The notes beneath the pieces were generated by a model. It saw nothing but the letters and a program-made list of their open reading frames with translations. It made no database searches and was not told the DNA's origin. Of a stretch of DNA of 64,000 nucleotides, positions 35,513 through 43,663 are shown in pieces. A program made the position numbers and the translations under genes. This DNA comes from Streptomyces sp. NRRL S-118. GTDB taxonomy: Bacteria; Actinomycetota; Actinomycetes; Streptomycetales; Streptomycetaceae. Positions within the stretch are counted from its first letter, which is position 1; the number at the start of each line of letters is the position of its first letter. Where the stretch lies: assembly GCF_000716335.1 (NCBI RefSeq), contig NZ_KL591019.1, positions 28,113 to 92,112 of the forward strand, given 5' to 3'.

Positions 35513-37141
35513 GTGATCATTCAACGCCACTCCTCCTCCCGCCGGCGCGCCGTGCCGGTGGTCGGCCTCGCGGTGGCCGGCCTGCTGTCGTCGCCGTCCG
35601 CCCCGCCCGCCGCCGCCCAGGGCGCGTCGGCGCCCTCCACGCCCGCATCCGCCTCCGCCCACCGGCCGGTGACCCCGGCGGAGGCGCGGACAGCGGCCCA
35701 TCTGGAGGCCGTCCGCCATCGGCCCGCCCCCCTGCGGGCGTTCCTCCGGAACCTGCCCAAGGGCGGCGACCTGCACAACCACCTCTCCGGTGCCGTCTCC
35801 ACCGAGTACCTGATCCGGCTCGCCGGGGAGGACGGTCTGTGCATCGACGAGGAGTCGATGACCGCGGTGGCCCCGCCCTGCGGGCCCGGCAGGCGCCCGG
35901 CGGCCGACGCCGCGGCCGATCCCGCGTTCCACCGGGCGCTGCTGCGGGCGTGGTCCATGGAGGACTTCCCCGCGGGGGAGTCGGGGCACGACCACTTCTT
36001 CGCCACCTTCGGCAGGTTCGGCGAGGTGACCTGGCGTCACCGCGGCAAGCTGCTGGCCGAGGTGGCCGGCACGGCGGCCGCGCACAACCAGTCGTACCTG
36101 GAGACCATGGTCTCCCCCGCGTCGGACGCGGTGAAGAAGCTCGCCGACGAGGTCGGCTGGGACCCCGACCTCGCCGAGCTGCACGACAGGCTGGTGGCCG
36201 GGGGCAAGCTCGACCGGCTGGTGGCCGAGGCCCGTACGGAGGCCGACGAGGCGGACGCCGAGTTCCGCGCGGAGGCGCGCTGCGGCAGCGCCCGGCCCGC
36301 TCCCGCCTGCCGCGTGACCGTCCGGTGGATCTCCCAGGTGTCGCGCGGGGCCTCGCCCGAGCGGGTGTTCGCCCAGATGGCGCTCGGCCTGCGCCTCGCC
36401 GAGCGCGACCCGCGGTTCGTGGCGGTCAATCTGGTGCAGCCGGAGGACTGGGACAGCTCGCTGCGGAACTACCGCCTCCACATGCGGATGCTGGCCCATC
36501 TGCACCGGGTCTACCCGCGCGCGCATCTCACCCTGCACGCGGGTGAGCTGGTGCCGGGTCTGGTCAAGCCGGAGGACCTGACCTTCCACATCGACGAGGC
36601 GGTGAACGTGGCCGGCGCGGAGCGCATCGGCCACGGGGTCGACCTGGTCCACGAGAACGACTGGCAGCGGCTCGCCCGCACGATGGCGGCCCGCGAGGTG
36701 GCCGTCGAGGTGCCCTTCACCAGCAACGCCCAGATCCTCGGGGTCCGCGGCGCGGACCACCCGTTCTCCCGGTACCGGGAGCACGGCGTGCCGGTGGTGC
36801 TGTCCACGGACGACCCCGGCGTCTCCCGTACCGACATCAGCCGCGAGTACGAGTACGCCGCCACGACGTACGGTCTCGGCTACCCGGAGCTGAAGGACCT
36901 GGCGCGCGCCTCGCTGGAGTACGCCTTCCTGCCCGGGCGCAGCCTGTGGCGCGGCAACCCCACGCGCGAGGGCTACCGTCCCGTCGCGGAGTGCGGGAGC
37001 GTGCCGGCCGCGGGCGCGTCGGCCGGCACGGCCTGCCTGGAGCTGCTGGCCTCGAGCCCCAAGGCGGCCCTCCAGTGGCGGCAGGAGGCCGCCTTCACCG
37101 TGTTCGAGCGGACGTTCCGGGGCGCCACCGCCGGGAAGTGA
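35513..37141 (+). CDS. Secreted adenosine deaminase family enzyme (ADGF-like)
   Basis: 542 residues from GTG 35513, giving a Sec signal (RRRAVPVVGLAVAGLLSSPS, then APPAAAQG); GTG 35447 would leave a long unusual tail. The metal-dependent deaminase sites are present: KGGDLHNHLSGA (HxH), LTLHAGE (His and Glu), ERIGHGVDLV, VVLSTDDPGVS (Asp pair). Size and a Cys-rich insert fit the secreted ADGF/CECR1-like subgroup. Likely deaminates extracellular adenosine or related nucleosides. No strong ribosome binding site. Confidence 0.85.
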   Translation: MIIQRHSSSRRRAVPVVGLAVAGLLSSPSAPPAAAQGASAPSTPASASAHRPVTPAEARTAAHLEAVRHRPAPLRAFLRNLPKGGDLHNHLSGAVSTEYLIRLAGEDGLCIDEESMTAVAPPCGPGRRPAADAAADPAFHRALLRAWSMEDFPAGESGHDHFFATFGRFGEVTWRHRGKLLAEVAGTAAAHNQSYLETMVSPASDAVKKLADEVGWDPDLAELHDRLVAGGKLDRLVAEARTEADEADAEFRAEARCGSARPAPACRVTVRWISQVSRGASPERVFAQMALGLRLAERDPRFVAVNLVQPEDWDSSLRNYRLHMRMLAHLHRVYPRAHLTLHAGELVPGLVKPEDLTFHIDEAVNVAGAERIGHGVDLVHENDWQRLARTMAAREVAVEVPFTSNAQILGVRGADHPFSRYREHGVPVVLSTDDPGVSRTDISREYEYAATTYGLGYPELKDLARASLEYAFLPGRSLWRGNPTREGYRPVAECGSVPAAGASAGTACLELLASSPKAALQWRQEAAFTVFERTFRGATAGK

Positions 37142-37163
37142 CCCCGGGTGCACGCCGGGCGCC

Positions 37164-37252
37164 GCACCGACGATCCGGGAGCGGCACCGACGATCCGGAG
37201 GCGAGCCGTCAGGAGGCGCCGGCGATCAGGGGCGAGCCGTCAGGAGGCGCCG
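37164..37252. repeat. Two adjacent short duplications spanning a gene 3' end
   Basis: GCACCGACGATCCGG occurs at 37164 and 37184 (20-bp period). A 22-bp block beginning GGCGAGCCGTCAGGAGGC occurs at 37200 and 37231 (31-bp offset). The second copy of the latter contains the stop codon of the MEDS-HATPase gene, so the first is a duplicated gene end. Confidence 0.8.
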
Positions 37253-38175
37253 AGGTAGAACCGGATCGTGGTGCCGTCGGTGCCGGTGTGGAGCCGCACC
37301 AGGTCGGAGAGATGGTGCACGAGCATGAGTCCGCGGCCGCCGGGCCGGTGCGGGGGCGGAGGCCGCCGCCCGGCCAGTGGGTCGGTCAGCCGTCCGGCGT
37401 CGTGGACCTCGCAGACCACCTGACCGCCCTCGGCCCAGATCCGCAGGGTCCCGTGGCCGGCGCCGTGGATGACGCTGTTGGTGGTCAGCTCGGCGACGGC
37501 CAGGGCCAGGTCCTGCAGCCGTATGGCGGTGAGGCCCAGTCGCTGCCCCTGCTCGACGGCGAAGTGCCGCACATCGGGGAGCTCCTGGGCGGCGAAGTCG
37601 TACGCCGCGGCGCCGGACGGGGTCGGGAGGGCCGTGTTGTAGCGGGCGACGACCTTGTCGGGGTCGTAGGCGGTGGAGACCGTTTCGCGGGACTCCTCCA
37701 CGATGACGGGATGGGTCGCCAGCGCGTCGGCGAGCACCTGCTCGTCGAGTCCGTCGGCGTCGTACGGACAGAGGATCGTCACGTCCCGTCCGGCGAAGGC
37801 CATGTTGATCAGTGCCTCGTGCTGGACGCAGGCCGGATACTCCAGCTCCGTGCGCCCGGCCCAGATGGGCTCGCCGATGATACGGACCCGGCCGGGCCGC
37901 TGGGCGTCGGCGAAGGCCCGCAGCACGCCGGGAATGATGCGGCCGGGGTTGCGGCCCGCCTGCGTCATGTCGACGAAACGGACGGCTCGCGCGTCGTCGC
38001 CCAGCGCGCCCCGGATCGTCTCCAGCCGGGCGGGCGGGGCGGCGACGGCGACCGGCTCGCCGGCGGCCAGGCCGTCCAGGATGAAGGGAACCGTTCCCGC
38101 CACGTACTGCTGATCGCCTCGGTAGAACAGCGCCGGGTGGACGAACGGATCGTCGATGGTGACCTCGCTCGTCAC
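37240..38175 (-). CDS. MEDS-HATPase anti-sigma regulator (RsbA-like)
   Basis: 311 residues from GTG 38175, overlapping the STAS stop. The MEDS domain (about 12-175) shows FVHPALFYRGDQQYVAGTV, IIGEPIWAGRTELEYPACVQ and TILCPYDADGLDEQVLADA. A HATPase follows (about 205-305; LALAVAELTTNSVIHG, HDAGRLTDPLAG, GRGLMLVHHLSDLV). It resembles anti-sigma RsbA proteins. With its STAS partner it makes a two-gene switch. Confidence 0.87.
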   Translation of the reverse strand: MTSEVTIDDPFVHPALFYRGDQQYVAGTVPFILDGLAAGEPVAVAAPPARLETIRGALGDDARAVRFVDMTQAGRNPGRIIPGVLRAFADAQRPGRVRIIGEPIWAGRTELEYPACVQHEALINMAFAGRDVTILCPYDADGLDEQVLADALATHPVIVEESRETVSTAYDPDKVVARYNTALPTPSGAAAYDFAAQELPDVRHFAVEQGQRLGLTAIRLQDLALAVAELTTNSVIHGAGHGTLRIWAEGGQVVCEVHDAGRLTDPLAGRRPPPPHRPGGRGLMLVHHLSDLVRLHTGTDGTTIRFYLGAS

Positions 38176-38531
38176 GACGCCACCTCGATCTCGGACAGTC
38201 CGGGCCAGAAGAGTTCCAGTATGCGGGGAACCTGCGGCGGGGGGTGGTGCAGAACGATCCGCCGACCGGACGTGAGAGCCTGCGCGGTCAGCACCAGATC
38301 CGTCATGCCGGCGACGTCGACGAACGTCACCTGCGACAGATCGGCGTGACAGGCCTCCCCTGGCTGCCGCACAAGCTCCTCCAGCACCGTATGCCAAGCG
38401 GCGCGCGTCAGGGCGCTCATCTCCCCGATCAAGCGCACCCCGGGCCGGTCCGGCATCGGGTACGCCTCCAACGAGGCCCCTTCCGCCGACATCGTGCCGC
38501 CGTCCGCTCCACCGGCGGGTCGGCCCTTCAT
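38172..38531 (-). CDS. STAS domain anti-sigma antagonist
   Basis: 119 residues from ATG 38531 (GGAG at proper spacing; ATG 38537 is too close). STAS fold with HADLSQVTFVDVAGMTDLVLTAQAL; the position after Asp-Val is Ala-Gly-Met in place of the typical phosphorylatable Ser (D-S/T-x-G), so the usual phosphosite seems absent. It may be a non-phosphorylated binding partner. Coupled to the downstream MEDS-HATPase gene by GTGA overlap. Confidence 0.8.
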   Translation of the reverse strand: MKGRPAGGADGGTMSAEGASLEAYPMPDRPGVRLIGEMSALTRAAWHTVLEELVRQPGEACHADLSQVTFVDVAGMTDLVLTAQALTSGRRIVLHHPPPQVPRILELFWPGLSEIEVAS

Positions 38532-38689
38532 GTTCATTCTCCGAACCGTACCCCCCTGGTCCGACGATGAGGAACGCCGGTCGGGTGTCACGGCCGTGGA
38601 GACGCGTCCTGTCGATCGGACGCCCGGTGCACCGTAGACCATTCACGCGAACGAGTCACAGGCGGCTGCGCCGCACGGCCGAGTGCCAC

Positions 38690-39305
38690 GGCCGAGCCGG
38701 GCGGCGCGACGGCTCGCCGGGCGGCGCCCGGGACGCCCTGGCTGTTCGTCAATCAGCTGTCCCCCTGGTCGTGGACCCGAAGCCCTTCCCCGACGAGCGG
38801 GAGGAGATGCCGGCCGTCGGCATGGGGGCGTGTGCACCCGCACCATCCAGGTGAAGAGCTGCGGCGGCCCGGCACCGACGTACGGCCGCCGCTCCGGCGG
38901 TACTTCGATCCGTACGCGCGGGCCATGACGGCGGCCGTGGCCGGCCGGCTAGGCGGCCGGACGCGCGCTGATCAATGTGCACTCGTACCCGGCGCGCCGG
39001 CTGCCGTACGAGCTCCACGGCGACGGCCCGCGTCCCCCGGTCCGCGTCGGAACGGACGCCTTCCGCACCCCCGCCGCCCCGCGCGACGCGGCGTTCGCGG
39101 CGTTCGCGGGCTTCGGCGGCACCGGGCTCGACAGTCCGTTCGCGGGGACGGGTACCACTGCGGTACTACGGGACGCGACCCGAGGGTCCGCACGCTGATG
39201 GCGGAGATCGGCGGGGCCTGTACACGGGAGACGGCGGACAGTCCTCGGCCGCAGGGCTGGACGCGCTGTCGGAGGCGCTGGCCGAGCCGGTCGCGCGGCC
39301 CCGGC
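38690..39305 (+). pseudogene. Decayed N-formylglutamate amidohydrolase (HutG family)
   Basis: Fragments of one family lie in order on the plus strand in changing frames: TPWLFVNQLS (38733), LVVDPKPFPDEREEMPAVGM (38766), CTRTIQVK, LRRYFDPYARAMTAAVAGRL, RALINVHSYPARRLPYELHG (about 38964), VGTDAFRTPAAPRDAAF, GLDSPFAGT, VPLRYYG, RDPRVRTLMAEI, GLDALSEALAEPVA (39268). These match the HutG amidohydrolase core, with at least four frameshifts, a TAG before RALINV, and loss of the N-terminal quarter. It would have hydrolysed N-formylglutamate in histidine degradation. No open frame covers it. Confidence 0.8.
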
Positions 39306-39488
39306 GGACCGGAGCGCGTCCGCCGGGGCTGCGGCGCGGCGGACAGCGATGCCGAGGCGTGGCACGCGGCACGGGCGGGCCGTCGTACGAGCGGCCGGAA
39401 AGAGCGTTGCCGCGGCCGGTGGGCATCCGCTGCCCTGAGGTGACGAGTGGGTGGCGCCCGGATCGGGGCCGACAGCGAGGAGGTGGCC

Positions 39489-40139
39489 GTGATCACTGTC
39501 CCGCGATGCACGACCGGCGCGGAGGCCGCGCCCCGGACGTACTCCGCCCACGTGGTGTGCGCGTCCGTGTTCCTGGGCTCGGCCGGGCTCCTGCCGCTGC
39601 TCGGCGCGACGGGTGAGCTCCACCACCCCGCCGCCGCCTTCCCCGCCTACTGCGCGCTCGCCGCCGCCGCGAGCCTCCGTGCCAGCGCCCGGTTCGCGCC
39701 GCTCAGCGCCCTGCTGTGCTGGCTCTTCTACGACGGTTTCGTCGTCCACCAGCAGGGCGAACTGACCTGGGACGGCTCCGCCGACGTCCGCCGCCTGGGC
39801 CTGCTCCTCGCGGCCGCGGTGCTCGGCACCGCGGCGGGGTGGGCGGGCCGGGCACTCGCGGCCCGTCCGGCGGCCGGCGCATCGCTGGCGCGGGGCGCGG
39901 GGGTGCGTCACGCTGGAGGCATGAGCGACCACGCCGGACCTCCGATGGTCGTCTCCGGTGTCATGCCGGGCGACCCGCCGTTCCGCATGGTCGAGGTGGA
40001 CGGCGAACCCGTGGGGATCGCGCGGGACCTGTCGGACGTGGTCCGGCTCGCGCGCCAGGTGGGTCTGAAGCATGTGGACCTCGACGATCCGGCGTTCGTG
40101 CGCTGGGTCGGCGGCGGCAAGTACCACTGGAACCCCTGA
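39489..40139 (+). CDS. Four-span membrane protein fused in frame to a small conserved domain
   Basis: 216 residues from GTG 39489 (AGGAGG five bases upstream). Residues 15-115 hold about four hydrophobic spans, starting HVVCASVFLGSAGLLPLLG. After ARPAAGASLARGAGVRHAGG the frame runs without a stop into MSDHAGPP and a 72-residue soluble domain. In Streptomyces I would expect these as two genes, so the first may have lost its stop. Function unknown for both. Confidence 0.6.
   Translation: MITVPRCTTGAEAAPRTYSAHVVCASVFLGSAGLLPLLGATGELHHPAAAFPAYCALAAAASLRASARFAPLSALLCWLFYDGFVVHQQGELTWDGSADVRRLGLLLAAAVLGTAAGWAGRALAARPAAGASLARGAGVRHAGGMSDHAGPPMVVSGVMPGDPPFRMVEVDGEPVGIARDLSDVVRLARQVGLKHVDLDDPAFVRWVGGGKYHWNP
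39921..40139 (+). CDS. Small conserved hypothetical (alternative internal start)
   Basis: 72 residues from ATG 39921, ending PAFVRWVGGGKYHWNP. It has the typical middle DPPFRMVEVDGEPVGIARDL. Resembles a widespread actinobacterial hypothetical of about this length. GGAGG lies one base before the ATG, so translation might be leaderless or reinitiated. Either this is the true gene, or it is the tail of the fused frame at 39489. Confidence 0.5.
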   Translation: MSDHAGPPMVVSGVMPGDPPFRMVEVDGEPVGIARDLSDVVRLARQVGLKHVDLDDPAFVRWVGGGKYHWNP

Positions 40140-40234
40140 CCACCGCTGCATGACGAGGTCGTGCGCGGCGGGCGGTGGGGCGCGTCCGCAGGAGCGACGG
40201 GTCGCCGGGACGACGGGCCGCCGGGGGCCGGTCC

Positions 40235-40259
40235 AGGGCGCGTATCTGGTCGTGATCGA
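40235..40259 (+). repeat. Left terminal inverted repeat
   Basis: AGGGCGCGTATCTGGTCGTG then ATCGA. Sits just after the transposase C-terminal fragment, as expected for an IS end. Pairs with 42182-42206. Confidence 0.65.
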
Positions 40260-40261
40260 TG

Positions 40262-40766
40262 GATGGTCCGGGTGAGGTCCTTGAGCCAGATCATCGAGGC
40301 GTGGAGGTGGAGTCCGGCGCGGTAGCTGTCCGGGCTCTTGTCGTACCGGGTGGCGATGCCTCGCCAGGCGACCTGGCCTTGTCCGCCTCGGCGTCAGACT
40401 TCCCCAAAGCGGTGAGGACGTCCTCGTCCAGGTGCATGCCAGCAGCGTCGTGATGGGCCCGCGCGGTGGTGGAGTCGATGCTGACGAGGGACAGGTTCAC
40501 CTCGCCCCGCTTCGCGGCTTCCGCGATCAGGCCCTCGAGGAGGGCCTCGAGCACGCAGGCTCGCGCCACTGCCGGCAGCGGTTATCTACGGTCGACCGGG
40601 CACCGAACTCCGCCGGCATCTCACATCCTTGCCCGCCCGTCCTCAACCGCCGGATCACGCCTTCGAACTGCTGCCGCAGCCGCTCGGGGCAGGGCCCGTA
40701 TCGGCCGACCGGCAGGTACGGGCATATGAACTCCCCCTCTGCATCCGCCAATCGCGCTCGCGTCAC
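40262..40766 (-). pseudogene. IS5-family transposase remnant
   Basis: Three frames of one protein. From GTG 40766: LADAEGEFICPYLPVGRYGP, RQQFEGVIRRLRTGGQGCEM. Then, one frame over from about 40569: LEALLEGLIAEAAKRGEVNL, LVSIDSTTARAHHDAAGMHL (DDE first Asp). After a large internal deletion comes a third frame: WRGIATRYDKSPDSYRAGLH, MIWLKDLTRT. The middle with the other catalytic residues is missing, so it is inactive. Confidence 0.8.
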
Positions 40767-40842
40767 GCAGCCCGGCTCACCGGATCAAGCTCCAGCGGGA
40801 GAGCAGGTCCCGCGGAGTGATCAGAACTCGGCACATGCGTAC

Positions 40843-41718
40843 CTAGCCGGCTTGCAGAGCGACGAGGAGCCTGGTTCGCAGCAGCTCTACGGCTGGAGAG
40901 TGCTGGCCTCGGCGCGTGATGAGTCCGAGCCGGGCGTGCGTGGCGGCGTCCGTGAGCGGGACAGTCCGCAGGCCGGTGCCCTGTGCGGAGGAGGCGCTGA
41001 GAACGGCGGCGCCAGCACCGCGCTCAGCGAGGCGGAGCAGGGCGACCGGGGAACTGGCGTCGATGTCCACGCGTGGGTCGAGGCCGATCCTGTGGCAGGA
41101 GTCCTCGTAGGCGGCGCGAATGCCGGTGCCCGGGGAGAGGCAGAGGATCTTCTCACCCCAGAGGTCGGCGAGGCGAAGTTCCGTCCGGTCGAGAGGGTGC
41201 CCGGCCGGGACGACGGTGGTGATCGGCTCGTCGATGACGATGCCGACCTCCAGGCCTGGGGCGACGTCGCCCGCGTAGCCGATGAGGGCCAGGTCGAGAG
41301 AGCTGGAGAGGACTTGGGTCTGGAGGTCGTCGGAGTAGCCCTCGTGAAGGCTGAGCTCGATGCCGGGGTGGGTGCGTCCGATATCGGCGACGGTGTCGAG
41401 GAAGGCCGGGATCGAGCAGCCCATGATCATGCCGAGACGGACCCGGCCGCGGACGGCATCGGCGAACTCGGCGGCGGTGTGCTGGATGGCCTCCACAGTA
41501 GCGAGGGCGTTCTTCGCAAGAGGGAGAACGGCCTCGCCGACCGGGGTGAGGCGGATTCGACGGCCGGAGCGGTCGAGCAGTTGCTGGCCCAGTTCAAGCT
41601 CCAGCTTGGCCACTTGGGTGCTGATGCCGGACTGGCTGACGTGCAGGCGACGGGCGGCGGCGGTGAAGGTGCCCTCGTCCATGACCGCGGCGAAGTAGCG
41701 CAGCTGGTGTATCTCCAT
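40843..41718 (-). CDS. LysR family transcriptional regulator
   Basis: 291 residues, ATG 41718. N-terminal winged helix-turn-helix (MEIHQLRYFAAVMDEGTFTA, HVSQSGISTQVAKLELELGQ) and an effector domain (GRVRLGMIMGCSIPAFLDTV, SLDLALIGYAGDVAPGLEV, TTVVPAGHPLDRTELRLADL). It is divergent from the SnoaL-like gene over 71 bp containing GATAG-ACG-CTATC, so it probably regulates that gene and itself. Its TAG stop lies in CTAG at the suspected IS boundary. Lower GC than neighbours. Confidence 0.87.
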   Translation of the reverse strand: MEIHQLRYFAAVMDEGTFTAAARRLHVSQSGISTQVAKLELELGQQLLDRSGRRIRLTPVGEAVLPLAKNALATVEAIQHTAAEFADAVRGRVRLGMIMGCSIPAFLDTVADIGRTHPGIELSLHEGYSDDLQTQVLSSSLDLALIGYAGDVAPGLEVGIVIDEPITTVVPAGHPLDRTELRLADLWGEKILCLSPGTGIRAAYEDSCHRIGLDPRVDIDASSPVALLRLAERGAGAAVLSASSAQGTGLRTVPLTDAATHARLGLITRRGQHSPAVELLRTRLLVALQAG

Positions 41719-41728
41719 ATCCAGCGAT

Positions 41729-41741
41729 GATAGACGCTATC
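41729..41741. promoter_or_regulatory. LysR-type operator GATAG-ACG-CTATC
   Basis: A 13-bp inverted repeat in the LysR/SnoaL intergenic region, with the T-N-A spacing typical of LysR boxes. Confidence 0.55.
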
Positions 41742-41789
41742 TCATCTATCTGTTGGACGGATGGATTGGGCTGGTTGGAGGATGGAGGC

Positions 41790-42158
41790 ATGAACACGAC
41801 GAAGACTGCGCGAGAGCTTGCCGAGACCTACTTCACCGCCTGGGAGGAGGGTGACTTCGAAGCCTTGCGGGGGTTGCTGGCCGAGGATGTCGACTTCGTC
41901 GGAGCGCTGGGAACGGCGTCGGGGGTTGAGGAGGCGCTCGCTGGATTGAAGGGGCTCGGTCAGGTTCTGGAGAAGATCGACGTCAAAGTGCGGGTGACGG
42001 AAGGCGATGAAGTGATCACCTGGTTCGACCTGCACTCACGCGTTGCGCCGCCTACAGCGACGGCGAACTGGATGCATGTGGAGGACGGGAAGGTCACCCG
42101 GATCCGGGTGACCTTCGACCCCCGTGGACTGCTGGCGGGATTCGAGAGGCAGGACTGA
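41790..42158 (+). CDS. SnoaL-like/NTF2-fold protein
   Basis: 122 residues from ATG 41790, GGAGG nine bases upstream. ELAETYFTAWEEGDFEALRG, ANWMHVEDGKVTRIRVTFD are typical of the SnoaL_2 (NTF2-like) fold. Such proteins bind or isomerise small hydrophobic ligands; activity unknown. Target of the divergent LysR (inference). Sits inside the IS-bounded segment. Confidence 0.85.
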   Translation: MNTTKTARELAETYFTAWEEGDFEALRGLLAEDVDFVGALGTASGVEEALAGLKGLGQVLEKIDVKVRVTEGDEVITWFDLHSRVAPPTATANWMHVEDGKVTRIRVTFDPRGLLAGFERQD

Positions 42159-42181
42159 ACGGGGACGACTCGGGCACCACG

Positions 42182-42206
42182 TTGATCACGACTCGATACG
42201 CGCCCT
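42182..42206 (-). repeat. Right terminal inverted repeat
   Basis: On the minus strand AGGGCGCGTATCGAGTCGTG then ATCAA, 22 of 25 identical to the left repeat. The first bases form part of the TAG stop of the next gene. Confidence 0.65.
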
Positions 42207-43083
42207 AGTCGCCCTTGCGGAACAGCTGCGACATGCGCTCACCCGTTTCCTGCCGCAACGGCCCGGGGGCCTCGTCCATGCCGGTCAGGCGCGCGAGGTC
42301 GCGGCCGTGGACGTCCGCGGCGGCCTCGATCAGACCGGCCAGCGCGTCGACGGCCTCGCGACCGCGCGACCGGGCGACCAGGCCGGTGGCGACCGCGACC
42401 GCCGCCGCGGGCCACCACCACACGGCGAGGACGGCGTACCCCACCGCCCACGCCGCGAGGCGCGCCGCGGCGGTGAAGGAGGCGCGGGACGATTCGAGCT
42501 GCCGCTGCGCGGGTTCCGGCAGCACCAGCCACAGGCGCGGCCAGAGGGCCGCGAGGTCCAGGCCGTAGGCGGCGTCGACGCGTTCGGCCGCGGCCTGCAT
42601 GCGGTCGCCGCACCAGGTGGGCCGGGTGGGCGCCACCGGGGCGATGCGGTCGCGGACCCGGTAGCGGCGCTCGATCTCCGCGTCCGGCACCCGGACGTCC
42701 CTGATCGCCTCGACGCGCTCGTCCTCCGCCCTGCGCCAGCGCGCCCGCCGGCGGCGCACCGACGCGCGGGAGACGGGATCGGCCGCGTCCCGCAACCAGA
42801 ACCGTTCGATCGCGACTCCCGTGAACTGCGCGGCCAGCGTGGCCGCCGAGGAGAGCAGCAGGGCGACCGCCACGAGCAGCGCGGCCGTGCCGGGCCGGTC
42901 GGCGGCCGGGCGGCCGGCCAGGGCGTCCATGCCCGCGCGCAGCCGGTCCAGGTCGTGCCAGTGGGCGTGGCCGAGGGCGGCGCCGGCCGCGGCGACGCCG
43001 AGGAACAGCGCGCCGGGCAGGATGAGTTGGTTCAGCCAGCGCTCGGTGAGCTTGCCGCCGAGGGTCGTCAGGAGGGCGTTCAT
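42205..43083 (-). CDS. Membrane protein of the CHAT-linked pair
   Basis: 292 residues, ATG 43083 overlapping the preceding stop. Three spans: ILPGALFLGVAAAGAALGHA (about 21), TAALLVAVALLLSSAATLAA (about 70), AVLAVWWWPAAAVAVATGLV (about 217), with a charged cytosolic segment RRRRARWRRAEDERVEAIRD between. No family recognised. Cotranscribed with the small Cys-motif protein and divergent from the CHAT protease; a possible effector or anchor of that system (inference). The stop is at the IS boundary. Confidence 0.7.
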   Translation of the reverse strand: MNALLTTLGGKLTERWLNQLILPGALFLGVAAAGAALGHAHWHDLDRLRAGMDALAGRPAADRPGTAALLVAVALLLSSAATLAAQFTGVAIERFWLRDAADPVSRASVRRRRARWRRAEDERVEAIRDVRVPDAEIERRYRVRDRIAPVAPTRPTWCGDRMQAAAERVDAAYGLDLAALWPRLWLVLPEPAQRQLESSRASFTAAARLAAWAVGYAVLAVWWWPAAAVAVATGLVARSRGREAVDALAGLIEAAADVHGRDLARLTGMDEAPGPLRQETGERMSQLFRKGD

Positions 43084-43604
43084 GCGTCGCGGCGGAGCTG
43101 TTCCCGGCGCATGCGGACTCCGTTGACCGCGCACCGCGGGGCCGGCCGGAGGTCCGGCGCCGGTTCGCGCCGGGCACAGGGCACCGCACCCGGGCAGCGC
43201 GCCACCTTGATCACCCGGCGGATGCCGGGCGGGGTCGTCGCGGCACCGCGGGAGCGGCCTCCCAGACCGCGGGCGTCGCCCGCTCTGCGCAGCTCCTCGT
43301 CCAACGCGCGGAAGGCGGCCAGGAGTACCGTCCCGCCGCCGCCCACCGTCAGCAGGGACCGGGTGTGCTCCACGGCGGCGCGCACCTCGGGGACCGCGGT
43401 CACGGATCCGTCCCGCTCGGTGAGCAGGAGGCACAAGGCCGCGGTGTACGCGGCGAGTTCCTCACCCTGTCCCGCCGGTCCGGCCCCCGGACCGCTCCCC
43501 TGCCCGCCCTGTCCGCCCTGCCCGGCCTGCCCGGCCTGTCCGTCCTGCACCGTCCGCCGGGCCTGCTCGGCTGCTTGCGCTCGCTGCGCCTCCGGTTCTG
43601 CCAT
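43080..43604 (-). CDS. Hypothetical protein with Gln/Gly repeat and C-terminal Cys motif
   Basis: 174 residues, ATG 43604. A low-complexity repeat GQAGQAGQGGQGGQG (about 22-36), a helical middle (AAYTAALCLLLTERDGSV, LLAAFRALDEELRRAGD), and a tail with RCPGAVPCARR and APRCAVNGV, a C-x5-C-x16-C pattern that could bind zinc. Not recognised. Only 59 bp separate it from the divergent CHAT gene, so shared control is likely. Confidence 0.65.
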   Translation of the reverse strand: MAEPEAQRAQAAEQARRTVQDGQAGQAGQGGQGGQGSGPGAGPAGQGEELAAYTAALCLLLTERDGSVTAVPEVRAAVEHTRSLLTVGGGGTVLLAAFRALDEELRRAGDARGLGGRSRGAATTPPGIRRVIKVARCPGAVPCARREPAPDLRPAPRCAVNGVRMRREQLRRDA

Positions 43605-43663
43605 GAGCGCAAGTCTGTCGCACCTGCGCACGACGGGACACACGATCGAGGAGGATGGGGAGG

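Larger units (their letters stand above)
40235..42206. mobile_element. IS5-bracketed LysR/SnoaL segment (composite-transposon-like remnant)
   Basis: Near-identical 25-bp sequences face inward at 40235-40259 and 42182-42206 (22 of 25 match). Inside are a decayed IS5-type transposase, a LysR regulator and a SnoaL-like gene, both of visibly lower GC than the flanks. The right end abuts a TAG stop (part of CTAG, a known IS5-group target); the left end has CA where TA would be expected. A decayed inner end may exist at 40818-40846. Confidence 0.5.
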
